DNA of 64,000 nucleotides. It comes from Meconema thalassinum. Lineage: Eukaryota; Arthropoda; Insecta; Orthoptera; Tettigoniidae. The stretch is taken from positions 292,077,065 to 292,141,064 of the forward strand of contig OX336395.1 in the NCBI GenBank assembly GCA_946902985.2, given 5' to 3'. A program made the position numbers and the translations under genes. This document shows positions 1 to 9,868 of the stretch, one piece after another. The first letter of the stretch is position 1. Each line of letters opens with the position of its first letter. Under the pieces are notes generated by a model. The model was not told where the DNA came from and searched no databases. It saw only the letters and a program-made list of their open reading frames with translations.

Positions 1-712
1 TGTAGTATTTGCCTCTCACTCGCACTCATATGTCCTGCAATTCGCTTCGTTCTCTTCTACCGCGGCGATGTTGCAATTTCCCAATAATTGAAAGTGGCAA
101 ATCTAAGAAAATGTTTGCGTGGTCTTATAGAGAATTTTCCGCTCTTTATGATGATGTAAAAATAAAAGCCATAAATAATTAACACATGGCCCAATTTTCA
201 CAATTACGATATTTTAGCTCGAATCTATATTTTTGCAGATATAAAACCTATCACGCCATAGATAATGAACTAATGATCGCAACAGATCAAGAATTTATTT
301 CTAGATTGCCTGATGTTAGTAGAAGATACCCTATTTCTCAGGGCAGTAATTATTTTGAGAATAAGAAAGTTATGATTTATTTTTTCTTAAATGTTACTTA
401 AAAAATCTGGGATGGTGTGACAGAAAAGTTGCATAGCGAGAAAGTTTTTTGCTGTTGACTTTACGTTGGTGACTAAGCGAGAAGAAATATTCATTAATGT
501 CTGAAATAGTTTTTAAAATAAACCAGAGCTCGATATCAGATAGCATTCATAAGTTATCGCACTTCGCGAAGTCCTCACGCCCAGCGCAGCGCTGACGCGG
601 CGAACGTTTTTTTACTCAAGTGACGCGTATATCCCACTGCGTTTGATGGAGGGTAGATGATGGTGTGAAGTTAAACTGTGAAATTAAGTGGAGGTTGTGT
701 TCTTTATAAATT
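1..712. other. AT-rich intergenic stretch, no gene seen
   Basis: No recognisable coding region. A GC-rich patch near 560-605 carries short palindromes (CTTCGCGAAG and an overlapping AGCGC pair). Nothing here looks like a promoter I could defend. Confidence 0.5.
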
Positions 713-910
713 GTCCGCCTCATTGCGTAGTGACTAGCATTCTTGGCTGTCACCGTGGAGGCCCGGGTTTGAATCCCGGCTCTGCCAAGAAATTAATTCT
801 GCTCTGAGGGCTGGAACGCGGTGAACTCAACTACATGAGACAAAACTGAGAAGAGGCGGGTTCGATTCCTACCTCAGCCATCCTCGAAGTTTTTCCGTAG
901 TTTGCCATTG
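713..910 (+). repeat. tRNA-derived SINE-like element with two B-box motifs
   Basis: The sequence has two RNA polymerase III B-box-like motifs, GGTTTGAATCCCGG near 757 and GGGTTCGATTCC near 857, about 100 bases apart. A tRNA-like A-box region (TAGTGACTAGC) lies before the first. This fits a dimeric tRNA-derived SINE. A 3' tail and target duplication are not evident, so the copy is probably truncated where the transposase relic begins. I know similar two-headed SINE sequences from arthropod genomes, but the family name is not assigned. Confidence 0.5.
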
Positions 911-974
911 TTCGTCCCGGGAATGAACAAGGGTTCGTTAATGGTGCAGAGTTAACGTTTCTGTGCCAAAAGGT

Positions 975-1250
975 GAAGTGTATGAAAAGTGGTTCGCCGA
1001 GCAATTGTTGCCCAATGTTCCTGAAGGATCTATCCTAGTAATAGACAATGTAGTCTATCACAGCATAGAAATATGTTCCTTGCTTGCCACCATACCACAG
1101 TGAACTTAACCCCATCGAAATGGTATGGGCGCAGGTGAAGAACTGTATAAAATTGAACAACGTATCATTCAAGAAACAAGAAATGAATAATTTTTCGGCT
1201 GCATACCACCACTTGACCACACAAAATTGGGTAAATTACGTGGAACAAAA
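975..1250 (+). pseudogene. Relic of an IS630/Tc1-mariner-type DDE transposase
   Basis: One frame (from 975) reads up to ILVIDNVVYHS, the segment around the second catalytic Asp, and stops at 1102. The next frame from 1084 reads LPPYHSELNPIEMVW, the segment around the third catalytic acidic residue, Glu in NPIE. In the family these two segments are separated by about 35-45 residues, which are missing here, so the relic carries an internal deletion and a frame change. It runs into an ATT microsatellite. The N-terminal half is absent. It cannot be functional. Confidence 0.7.
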
Positions 1251-1252
1251 TA

Positions 1253-1302
<50 letters not shown>
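1253..1302. repeat. (ATT)n microsatellite
   Basis: About 50 bases of uninterrupted TTA/ATT trinucleotide directly after the transposase relic. Confidence 0.95.
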
Positions 1303-1305
<3 letters not shown>

Positions 1306-1739
1306 GTCATATTATAATTTATTATACCTATGATATTCAATAAAAAGTAATATTATAACATGTTATAATATTATCATATTTACGAGTAATTGAAAATTAT
1401 AATGTGTGCATTAAAATGGCGCTCTGAGCTTCGGTGTATCATATCTAAAAATATTGTACCGTCGTTCACTTCAAGGCATGAGATACAGTTATATACAACA
1501 AATAAACATTTTCGAAATTTCCCGAGTTTTGCGTAAAAGCACGCTTGTATACGAGTTATGTTGCATCATGTGCCCGGCCTTGCAGAACTTGGTATATGCA
1601 GCAGATCTGGCATCAGTGCGCTCCATTTAATACGTACTGTCTTTTAAGATACATCCTCCTTGGGTGCAACACCCAGCCTCAAGCCGTCGTATTTAAGATA
1701 GCTTAACCGTAAACCACCCTTAGCAAAGGAGGGTTTAAG
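1303..1739. other. AT-rich spacer, no gene seen
   Basis: No coding signal. The stretch 1690-1739 is the left host flank of the hAT-type element and continues at 2486. Confidence 0.5.
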
Positions 1740-2485
1740 CAGGCGCGGATCTAGAGTTTGGCTTTGGAGGGGGTCAGAGAATCGAAATGGTTAAGAAAAA
1801 TGGTATCACTAAAAACGCAATCACAAAATAACCAAACGTACAAAACCAGACCATTTTTTTTTTTGCAAGCTACATGGATAGAAATTTGATGCGTTTAGCG
1901 CACCAAAAATATTCGTACAAATTGCAACGGCGTGTTTTGTGACTTTTACATCGAGCTTCGAGAAAAGTATCAAGGTACGTTACAGCTTCGGCAAGTCGAT
2001 TTGGTACCGACAAAGGGAGAAAGTCACAGCTTAAATTGCCAAGCAAGCTTGCAGTTTGGACGTCGGCAATTTATTTTGGTGCGAAAAAAAAAAACGAATT
2101 CCTATCCGTGTGTATATATGACAAACAAAAAGTGTTTTTTATAAACCAATATAAATACTGGGCACAACAATTAGCGGGCCACTTTTCAATGAATTTTAAT
2201 AGTGAAGTGGCCCGTTAATTGTTGTGACAAGTATATAATAAATTAGTTGTGTAAGAAATAGATGTGAAGTTGTAAATTTGTACAGTTGTAACAGAACATT
2301 ATAATTGCAATAAAGATATTTTAGTATTGAATAAAATGAAAAAAGAACTGTTTTTCAGTTAAAATTCGTTAAGTTTTATTTGTCTGGTTATTGTGTTTTC
2401 GTTTTTTGAGTTAGCAAAAAAAAATGTTTCCGCTTGGGGGAGGGGGGTCATGACCCCCGTGACCCTCCCCTTGAATCCGCGCTTG
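1740..2485. mobile_element. Non-autonomous hAT-type DNA transposon
   Basis: The element starts CAGGCGCGGAT and its reverse complement starts CAAGCGCGGAT, so the terminal repeats match at 10 of 11 positions. It is flanked by a perfect 8-bp direct repeat, GGTTTAAG, at 1732-1739 and 2486-2493 (GGGTTTAAG if the next base is counted). An 8-bp duplication with short terminal repeats beginning CAG is the hAT signature. At 746 bp with no recognisable transposase, it must be mobilised in trans. It contains a strong internal hairpin at 2163-2226. Confidence 0.8.
2163..2226. repeat. Near-perfect 22-bp hairpin inside the hAT-type element
   Basis: Arms 2163-2184 and 2205-2226 are reverse complements with one mismatch, separated by a 20-base loop. 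The core of the left arm is CGGGCCACTT and of the right arm AAGTGGCCCG. It could be a folding or protein-binding site of the element, or a nested miniature inverted-repeat insertion. Confidence 0.8.
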
Positions 2486-2639
2486 GGTTTAAGCGGCCTC
2501 GTGGTGAAACCAGCCCTAAGCATAATTAACACTCCTAACTGAAAAGGGTTGAATGCTGGTTGTATAACATTCATATTAAACATAGCACATGACATACAAA
2601 GCCTAAGGGAACTACTTTCTCCTCAAATGTCTAAACTGT

Positions 2640-3165
2640 TCAAAATAACAAAACTAGCAATTGGATAACCACAAGGATTATAAATTCATGTCAAAGAAAG
2701 AAATTTCTACACAAATTATATAAACAATACCACACAACACCTGAATTCAATTTATACTACAAAAAATACACTAGCATATTAAATAAGGTAATAAGACTAG
2801 CAAAGAAAATGCATAATGATAATTTTATTTCCCAATCATCTAATAAAAACAGGGCTATGTGGTCCGTGATAAAGAAAGAAACTGGAAAATCTGCTAAAAT
2901 ACAAAGGAACATTACACTGACCAGAAATAATAAAGTGATTAATAATCCAGAGGAAATAGCAAACACTTTTAATGAATATTTTCTGGAAATTCCACAAAAA
3001 TTATTAAATAAATCACAGGTAAATACACCAAATTCTAATAATAAAAGAAATATATGCAGTGATTCTTTATTTATAAATCATGTCACAAGTGAAGAGGTAA
3101 GAATAGTTATAAAAGAGCTAAAAAATAAATTCTGTGCTGGCATTGATGGCATTCCTGGTAATCCA
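2640..3165 (+). pseudogene. LINE fragment: endonuclease-RT linker and start of RT
   Basis: A single frame is open from about 2640. It carries a WITTRII-SCQRKK stretch typical of the linker after the endonuclease in CR1/jockey-type non-LTR elements, then MWSVIKKETGKS, IANTFNEYFL, and near the end ELKNKFCAGIDGIPG, the first motif of the reverse transcriptase. Homology stops abruptly at about 3165, so the catalytic part of the RT is gone. Clade assignment is uncertain. Confidence 0.7.
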
Positions 3166-4296
3166 CAGATATCTTCGCTGCTTGGCTATAAGCATGGTTT
3201 TCCACAGGTCTTTTTCCATGGTCGTAGTGTGGCTTAGATGTTAGGCGTTCCTCCCATTAGGTATTTAAGCCATTATCATCTTCTTCTTTAGAACAGTACC
3301 ATTATGCCTCAGCACGTGGTTGAATGAAGGCATCTTGGTTTAATCGTAGAATTGTAGACACTGCTTCTAGCGTATTAAATTCACTGCTTTTACACTTTAC
3401 AGATAGCAGACTATATTCAAAGAATGGCCTTGTCTGCTTAATCACAGAAGCTAGATTTGGACACAAAGCACGTGTCTCTTCACTTAAGTTAACACTTCGC
3501 ACGTGGTAGATATTTTATCTGATTGCATCAGCTTAATCGTAGTCGTTTTAATTTCGGCCTTTACACGGCTCAATAATATTGCACATGAACTGATGAATAT
3601 TTCGACTAGATTTTCACTCGTGTATCACTGGTACACAAATCACTTATCGTCACACAGGTCAGCCATTTAGCATGCCGAAACCATGTGGTCGTTCACTTCA
3701 CACTTTGTAAAATATCACAATTTAAAGATTTTCGGCGGACTATTTCACGTCACAAGCACACTTAGTGCTGAAATAAATACTGTGGTCGTATCAGATTCCT
3801 GATAACGACGTTGCTAATACCAGGTTAACTTGGACCTTCAAAAATGACGTGTGCTCGCCATGCGAGTACAAATTAGTCATTCCTTCACGGAAGTAGGTGT
3901 GCTCAGTTCTGTCAATTCCAAGTCATTTAGCAACTAAGTTCTTTCCTCTCGCATGACTGCGGCGATATACCTTTGGTTGTAAACCATAAATAAAATATAA
4001 GCCCTTGAAAATGTGGCTAATTATGCTGTATGACTTCTGATTATAAATTCAAGATTGCACATTAAAGAAAACTTTTTAATCATGTTGAATAATTATCCAT
4101 AGCTTCTTAACAAAGTCAAAAGAACGTTTGATGTAGTGGCATGCATCTGGGATGCGTTCATAACTCTGGAACATAATAAATTCCATGGCTCTCGTACAAG
4201 CTATCACCAGCATGAGCTATTCGGGCTCATTACATATCCAGTGGAAGATAAGTACAAAATTCAAATGTACACATTGAGTGTGAGTGATGTACGTCT
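3166..4296. other. Unassigned AT-rich sequence
   Basis: More than 1 kb in which I recognise no gene, no terminal repeats and no tandem structure. Short open frames here have no family resemblance. Confidence 0.4.
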
Positions 4297-4965
4297 CACT
4301 AAATGTGAATATCCAATTCCGCCACCCACTTCACTGCTTCCGGTGTTGCTGAGTTGAGGTCTTCCATGGTGCCAGTGAGAGCACGGAGTGGGCATTCCTG
4401 CACTACATGTTTCATTATTTGCCGAACCTCCCCACAGTCACAATGGGGGGGAAACTGACCAACCCCATGTGTGTAAAGTAGATGATGTTCTACCTGCTCC
4501 ACATCTCATGCGATTTAGTCTACTCCAGGTGCAGCGTGGCAGATCGAAGCCTGCCAGTTTTGTAGATGGATTATTAATGTGCACTATTGCACGAGGTGGG
4601 GATAAAGACCAAACTGTTGACCACTTAGAAGTGGAGTTGAAGAAGCTGGATGTTAACTTCACAGCCGTCTTCCAAGCAGTCTGACGAGACTTAAGGCGTG
4701 TGCATTCCTGTCTGATATCCTCATTCTTCAACATTCTTGTCCACAGCTGAAAAGGGGCCTTCTGTCTCCTGATATGTGGAGGTACTATATTGCTGAGTAC
4801 CGGTAACCATTTGATCGCTGTAGCACGAAGTGTACCAGTTATGATCTGCATGGTTTGGCGAAGTTGAGAATCTACTAGCTGTGTGTGAGCACTATTAAGC
4901 CAGATATCAGAGCAGTATTCTGCTGCAGAATAGACCAAGGCCAAAGATGTTGTCCGTAAATTATA
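4297..4965 (-). pseudogene. LINE C-terminal region (post-RT domain)
   Basis: On the minus strand, from about 4965, the frame reads LALVYSAAEYCSDIW, then QWLPVLSNI-like text (KWLPVLSNIVPPHIRR), then shifts frame near 4500 and ends with CDCGEVRQIMKHVVQECPL before a stop near 4297. This is the recurring C-terminal region of a class of animal LINEs, whose final Cys/His segment is a putative nucleic-acid binding motif. The 5' side is cut by the SINE that starts near 4966. Confidence 0.7.
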
Positions 4966-5272
4966 TAGGTTAAGAATGTAAACAACGCTATTAGGTTCCT
5001 ACGTTCGTTGCCAAGAGCCGACTGTGGTGGCGTCTAGTAGCTAAGTTCTGAACTAGTAGTCGTTGACGGTGGCGTTTGGTGGCAAAAGTAGGAACTATTT
5101 GTAAAATTCAAAGTCTGCAGTCCTTACTTGAATTAAAAAACAGATAACACACACTAATACAGCCATAACAATTAACACCGGTTATCAGACAGATTCTGCA
5201 CACACACCCAAAGTACACGGGGCTACATGACCGCGTTGCCGCAGCCCCTAAACTGAGGAACCAACCAACCAA
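4966..5272 (+). mobile_element. SINE, type B 3' region, 5'-truncated
   Basis: The sequence matches, over about 300 bases, the 3' part of the complete SINE at 30,304-30,815 and the minus-strand copies at 5427-5645 and 8107-8490. Shared landmarks are GTAAACAACGCT, CGTTGACGGTGGCG, ACACCGGTTATCAGACAG, AAAGTACACGGGGCTACATG and a terminal (AACC)n tail. The tRNA-like head is missing. It abuts the LINE fragment on its left and I found no clear target duplication. Confidence 0.75.
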
Positions 5273-5289
5273 CAAAGTCGTCAAATACT

Positions 5290-6135
5290 AAGTTCAGTTC
5301 TTAATACTTGATAATTGTTTTCTTTCCCAATACTTCTTCATTCTGGAAGATCTTGCAGCTCGTTCTTCTGCTGATATAACATATTGCTTACGCTGGGAAA
5401 TTTTGAATGTTAGTAGAGTGTATTTGGTTGGTTCTTAAGTTTGGGGGCTGCGACAAGGCGGTCATGTAGCCCCGTGTACTTTGGGTGTGTGTAGAATCTG
5501 TCTGATAACCGGTGTTAATTGTGATGACTGTATTAGTGTGTGTTATCTGTTTTTTTTTTTAATTTAAGTACAGACTGCAACTTAGAATTTTTCAAATAGT
5601 TCCTGCTTTTGCCGCCAAGTGCCACCGTCAACGACTGCTAGGCCAAGTGTATTTGTTATTCAGAAGCCGTTTCTCCTCTCTATGTTCAATTTGTTGTCTA
5701 GTAATCTTAAATTCTTCTATATCCATTTGTATTTCTTTAAACCATGAGATTTTTGTTTTACTGTTCCAGAGGAAGTCAAAAAGTTGTTTCAGGAGTCTAA
5801 TATTTGGCAAGCAGGATATATCGTGTCAATGATAGATTCATGTTCCTTGCAAAGTAATCAATTGGGCTAAAGTCTCCACTGGCCCTCAATCTGGTGTTTT
5901 TATTGATTGTCCGAAGAATCCGTCTTTATTTGATATGTTTTCCAGCTTTGAGATGCGGGGTCAAGAAATGGTCCAAAAATTTTTCTATAGCCTACACTAT
6001 ATTTTCGAAAACCAGCAACTAGTGTTCTTCCTGTTTTGTTAAACTCCATGATTCTGCACCATAAGTTAGAACTGGCCTAATGATGGTAGGCTATTGTATA
6101 TTTTCAATTTTGTATTTCACGTCAAAAATTTGGAT
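5290..6135 (-). pseudogene. LINE, family V: RT C-terminus and post-RT domain, interrupted by a SINE
   Basis: Read from right to left on the minus strand: NTKLKIYNS, then RPVLTYGAESWSLTKQ, RKIFGP, a frame change, LKQLFDFLWNSKTKISWFKEI, and, beyond the SINE insertion at 5427-5645, SAEERAARSSRMKKYWERK and a stop near 5290. The same order of motifs is seen in the copies at 7187-7757, 14,131-14,681, 27,753-28,118 and the near-complete copy at 32,502-35,974. The fragment has several frameshifts and a stop and is dead. The SINE fell within the coding region, so it arrived later. Confidence 0.75.
5427..5645 (-). mobile_element. SINE, type B 3' region, 5'-truncated, inserted in a LINE
   Basis: Reverse-oriented relative to the neighbouring copy at 4966-5272: the (GGTT)n tail is on the left. 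A 10-bp direct repeat AGTGTATTTG occurs at 5417-5426 and 5646-5655, a target duplication from LINE-type insertion. Only about 219 bases of the 3' region are present. The reading frame of the host LINE resumes on the two sides. Confidence 0.85.
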
Positions 6136-6347
6136 CGCAATAAAAACTGCAGAGAGTAGTACAACCTGTAGTTACTTACCATATGGCAGCTTCTTTAAGC
6201 GGATGGTTACAACTGCACTATCGGGTGACCGTGGTTCAAGCCCAGTGCTGTGTGTTCCTTTAGTCTCGGTATAGGCCGCCAAATGTTAATCGAGTGATAT
6301 CCATCATCCCTGTTCATATTGGCTGGATGGCACTGTAACACTACAGC

Positions 6348-6796
6348 GACTTCGGTGGTGTAGTCTATAGCATGCTGAACTGCTGTGCCCAAGATCGCTG
6401 ATTAAAACCCGGCCGAAGTCGTCGGATTTTTAAGAGCAATAAAAACCTTCAGTATGCCTTTCTTTGGATGAGAAGTAAAGCCGGTGGGCCCATGTCATAG
6501 ATTTATGGCATGTAAAAGATCCTTCCACTAACTAAAATTGTGTGAAGCTAAATTTCTAGGTTAGATTTCGTTGAAACTATCTGTCAAAGTTACATCGTTC
6601 ACCACTAGGTGTCAGTGACATCTGGTAGAAAAAGTTGGAACTACTTGAAATTGAACGGAACTTGTAGCTTACCCCACGGGTGTCTGTTTGAAGCAGCTAA
6701 AGCCTCTGGTGAGTTGAACATGTCCTCGGACACTCCCGGCACTAAAAGCCATACGATAAATAAATAAATGCATAAATAAATAAATAAATAAATGCA

Positions 6797-6826
<30 letters not shown>
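6348..6826 (+). mobile_element. SINE, type A, full-length
   Basis: The tRNA-like head begins GACTTCGGTGG and closes with CCGAAGTC, pairing as an acceptor stem, with a degenerate B box between. It is followed by a body with TTTATGGCATGTAAAAGA and TGTGAAGCTAAATT, a 3' region with CCCGGCACTAAAAGCCATAC, and a tail of (AAAT)n. An 8-bp direct repeat ACTACAGC flanks it at 6340-6347 and 6827-6834. Length is 479 bp. A minus-strand copy lies at 27,049-27,552 and a 3'-truncated one at 36,874-37,101. Confidence 0.85.
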
Positions 6827-6827
<1 letters not shown>

Positions 6828-6864
6828 CTACAGCTTCAGTCACAAGGCGTGGCATTTAACTGAG

Positions 6865-7186
6865 AGACCCGCAGACACAAGAACAGAAACAAGGAAATTA
6901 GGAAGAAAACAGGATTCCCAAAGTTACAAGACAAAATCGAGATCAGTAAGCTAAAATGGTATGGACATATGATGCAAATGGGAGAAGTGATTATTTACTG
7001 AGAAAGTCACGGGAAGGCCGAGGATGAGCTGGATGGATGCAGAGAGGGAGGGAGAGCGTTGAGAAAAGAGGAGTGAGAGTGGAGGATGTACGGGAAGAGG
7101 GACGAGAGTGGTGGAGATCCTTGATTCACACCCCGACCCAGATCACTGGAACCGGGAAATTAAGAAGATAATAATAATAATAAAAT
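6865..7186 (+). pseudogene. LINE, family W: extreme C-terminus and 3' end
   Basis: With frame changes, the plus strand reads KLKWYGHMMQMGE, SREGRGXXSWMDA-like text, then RGVRVEDVREEGREWWRSLIH and a stop. This is the C-terminal tail of LINEs that end in a short (AAT)n repeat, as this one does (7170-7186). The rest of the element is absent, in keeping with 5' truncation on insertion. Confidence 0.65.
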
Positions 7187-7757
7187 CAAACACTATAATA
7201 CAGCGATTAAACCTGAAGTGCTGTATGCAAGTGAAACCTTGGTACTTAATAAGAAAGGTGATCTGGAAAATATCTTGAAGAAGGAAAGAAAGATCTTGAA
7301 GAAAATTCTGGGCCCAGAGAAAAGTGAAGAAGGGTATAGACTCAAATCACGCAAAGCCACGGAAAAACTATCCAACCTCGCCGCAGACATCAGGAAACGA
7401 AGACTGAAATTCTATGGACACGTTCACAGACTCTTATCTTCAAGGTTAACTCACAAGATTTTGACATACTCTGGAAAACTGAAGAACGTATCTCGGATAC
7501 AAGATGTTAAAAATGACCTGGAAAAGGCCCGGATAGAAACGTCAGAAATACTAGACAGAAATGTCTACCGTCAGAAGATAAATAAATGGGTGGTACAGCC
7601 AGAGAATAAAGTCCCCAGAAGATCGGGGACTAAGTGGTCAGAAGAAAGGAAACAAGCGCACAGTGAAAGAATGAAAGCAATATGGTCTGTTAGAAAGGCG
7701 AATCATAAATGTAATGCGTGATCCAATAGGGTCCATACGCACATAATAATAATAATA
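7187..7757 (+). pseudogene. LINE, family V: post-RT C-terminal domain
   Basis: An open frame of about 180 residues starts with IKHYNTAIKPEVLYASETL and continues through KKERKILKKILGPEK, RKATEKLSNLAADIRKRR, FYGHVHRL and, near the end, GTKWSEERKQAHSERMKAIW, stopping at 7721. Because it is open it is the best-preserved copy of this domain among the short fragments. The catalytic RT core is missing. It ends in (ATA)n. It begins immediately after the (AAT)n tail of the family W fragment. Confidence 0.75.
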
Positions 7758-7815
7758 TCGTATGGCCTCGGGTGCCGGATGCAAGCTTTGTAATTTGACA
7801 CCCAGAGGGCAAACT
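7746..7815 (-). mobile_element. SINE, type C, 3'-end fragment
   Basis: About 70 bases match the 3' end of the complete SINE at 24,768-25,146. On the minus strand it reads GACACCC-like text in reverse, then GGCACCCGAGGCCATACGAT followed by (ATT)n. Its tail merges with the (ATA)n tail of the LINE, so one of them was inserted at the other's microsatellite. Confidence 0.65.
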
Positions 7816-8106
7816 AGGGGATAGGCTATAATGGACAAAATATGCAGTTTTTCGTAGAAGGATCAGACCTCATTTATTGCGAGAAAGTATTTTACAATGT
7901 AATTGGAGCTCAATTAACTTTTCTTTCGTCTTACTATGCATATTTTTAACATTTTATTGTCTAATGGGGACGGTAACCTTCTTGTCATTTGGGGTCCATT
8001 TTTATACTTGTGGTCACACTGTCCTTATGCAAGGTTTCGACACTGATATGCAACTATCTAACAGTCTGTTACTTCTTCACGTCAAATTGTATCTCCCGCA
8101 GAGATG

Positions 8107-8490
8107 TTGGTTGATTCCTCAGTTTAGGGCTGCGACAACGCGGTTATGTAACCCCGCGTACTTTGGGTGTGTGTAGAATCTGTCTGATAAACGGTGTGAA
8201 TTTTGATGGCTGTATTAGTCTGTAATTCAGGTAAGGACTGCAGATGGTCAATTTCAAGTAGTAGTTCCTAATGTTGATACCAAATATACCGTCAACGACA
8301 CCTAGCTGTGAACTTGGCTAATAGATGCCACCGCAACCAGTAACTTGCCATGAACGTTGGACTTACCTTCTGAAGGAAAGCATACTGAGGGATTTTCAGC
8401 GCTCTTTGACAATCCGACGACTTCATCCGGCTTTGAACCCGCGACCTTGGGCATAGAAGTTCAGCATGCTACCAGCTAGGCTACCCGGTG
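8107..8490 (-). mobile_element. SINE, type B, with tRNA-like head
   Basis: On the minus strand the head reads CCGGGTAGCCTAGCTGG, GCATGCTGAACTTCTATGCC and B box GGGTTCAAAGCC. It is followed by GTCGTCGGATT and then directly by the type B 3' region (CGTTGACGGT, TTATCAGACAGATTCTACAC) and the tail at 8107. It lacks the middle block present in the 30,304 copy. No clear target duplication was found. Confidence 0.7.
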
Positions 8491-8710
8491 AAATCTACCT
8501 CCGCCTTCATTAAGAAGATGAAGAGTATTTAAACTTTTGCAGCATCCAACTTGAGATGGTCAGGGGCAGCCCGCGAGGTAGTGCCGATGTGAAATGGTAC
8601 CGCCAATGTGCCCTCTCAATAACAGTTTGTATTCAATTTAAATTTTAAGGAAATGGCAAGCATAATCTTATTCATAATGCCACTCATTGCGGTTTGTATT
8701 GACGCAATAT

Positions 8711-8767
8711 ATTGAAATCAATATTAAAATGTTTTGAAAAAGCGGACATTTTAATATTTATTTCAAT
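8711..8767. repeat. AT-rich hairpin with 21-bp arms
   Basis: Arms 8711-8731 and 8747-8767 are reverse complements with one mismatch (ATTGAAATCAATATTAAAAT against ATTGAAATAAATATTAAAAT); loop of 15 bases. No flanking TA or other target duplication convinced me that it is a complete miniature transposon. Confidence 0.75.
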
Positions 8768-9082
8768 AATCTTATTCTGCATTCATTTGAACGAGCGCGC
8801 GAACTGACATCCGGGCCCTAGTAATGAGTAATACAGAGACCTCATGAATTTATTCCAATGGGTTCCTGAAGAGTACAGATCCTTCTTTGAAAACTTTCCA
8901 CTTGGGGAAAAGGAAGGGAACTTTCCTAAGATGACTCAACTGCTCTAGATTAGTAATTTTGGTTAGACATATAATGTGCAGAATTTTTCAGCCTTTAAAA
9001 CCATAACACCATATGATCTATACACGTTTGTAGTGTAGTGTTAATTAACATACATTGTCATAGTGCTAAGTCCTAACCCTGG

Positions 9083-9170
9083 TTTTATAAGTACAGCCAA
9101 TACAACGCAAGTCCAGTCTTAAATTTAAAACGATTTTATAAGTACAGCCAAAAAAGCGTAAGTCCAGTCC
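9083..9170. repeat. 51-bp tandem duplication
   Basis: TTTTATAAGTACAGCCAA occurs at 9083 and again at 9134, followed in both by a related segment ending AAGTCCAGTC. The copies have diverged by several substitutions and a small indel, so the duplication is not recent. Confidence 0.8.
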
Positions 9171-9868
9171 TGACTGAATATTGCGTTAATTCTAGAGGAA
9201 ATACCAATAAAGGGGTTAAGTATATACAACTTTAATAATGTCAATAGTTTTTTGCTGGCTAATTCAAGTGTTGGCTATGCAGTCAGACATAGAGTCCATT
9301 TTCTACAGTTTTTATGCTCTCCTGAAAAGTTGGCATAATGTGACTTACAGTCTGGTTCTGAGGTACAGAAATATTATGTGCAACTTGAAATGAATGACGT
9401 TTGTATGAATAAACAACTAGTATGCTTTATTTTAATCATTAATTAAAATCTTTAAGATGACTCAACTCACAATTATCAGCGAAACATTGGTTTGGAGATC
9501 GTCTAATTTTGACCGTGTAATTGCATAGGAAAATGGCAGGAACCTTAAAAAGATGAAAAGAAAATTTTTAGAAAATCAATAAACAATATTGTGTTTTAAG
9601 TTTGAAAATAATAATAAGAAAGAGTGGAATATTATTACGTAAAACTTACCGAGCGAGTGTGGCACTGTGCGCCGAGTAAGGTATAATTTTGAAAAATTTC
9701 TATAAAAGTATTTACTAGGCGGAAAATTTTTATTCTTACTGAATAATCATTAATTGCTTATGTCGAGCAACATTGCAGAATTACTGGAACAAGGTATTTT
9801 GCTCTTGAATTTGTGACTTTTGACTTCAGGTGGAAGGCTTAAAGCATCTATGGATGCATGGGTTTATA

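Larger units (their letters stand above)
8491..9866. other. Long AT-rich stretch without a gene
   Basis: No coding region with family resemblance. It holds a hairpin (8711-8767) and a short tandem duplication (9083-9170), listed separately. The TA at 9867-9868 is the left target site of the next transposon. Confidence 0.5.

Noticed and set aside
186..401. 71-codon open frame near the window start
   Set aside because: AT-rich, no motif, and length expected by chance.
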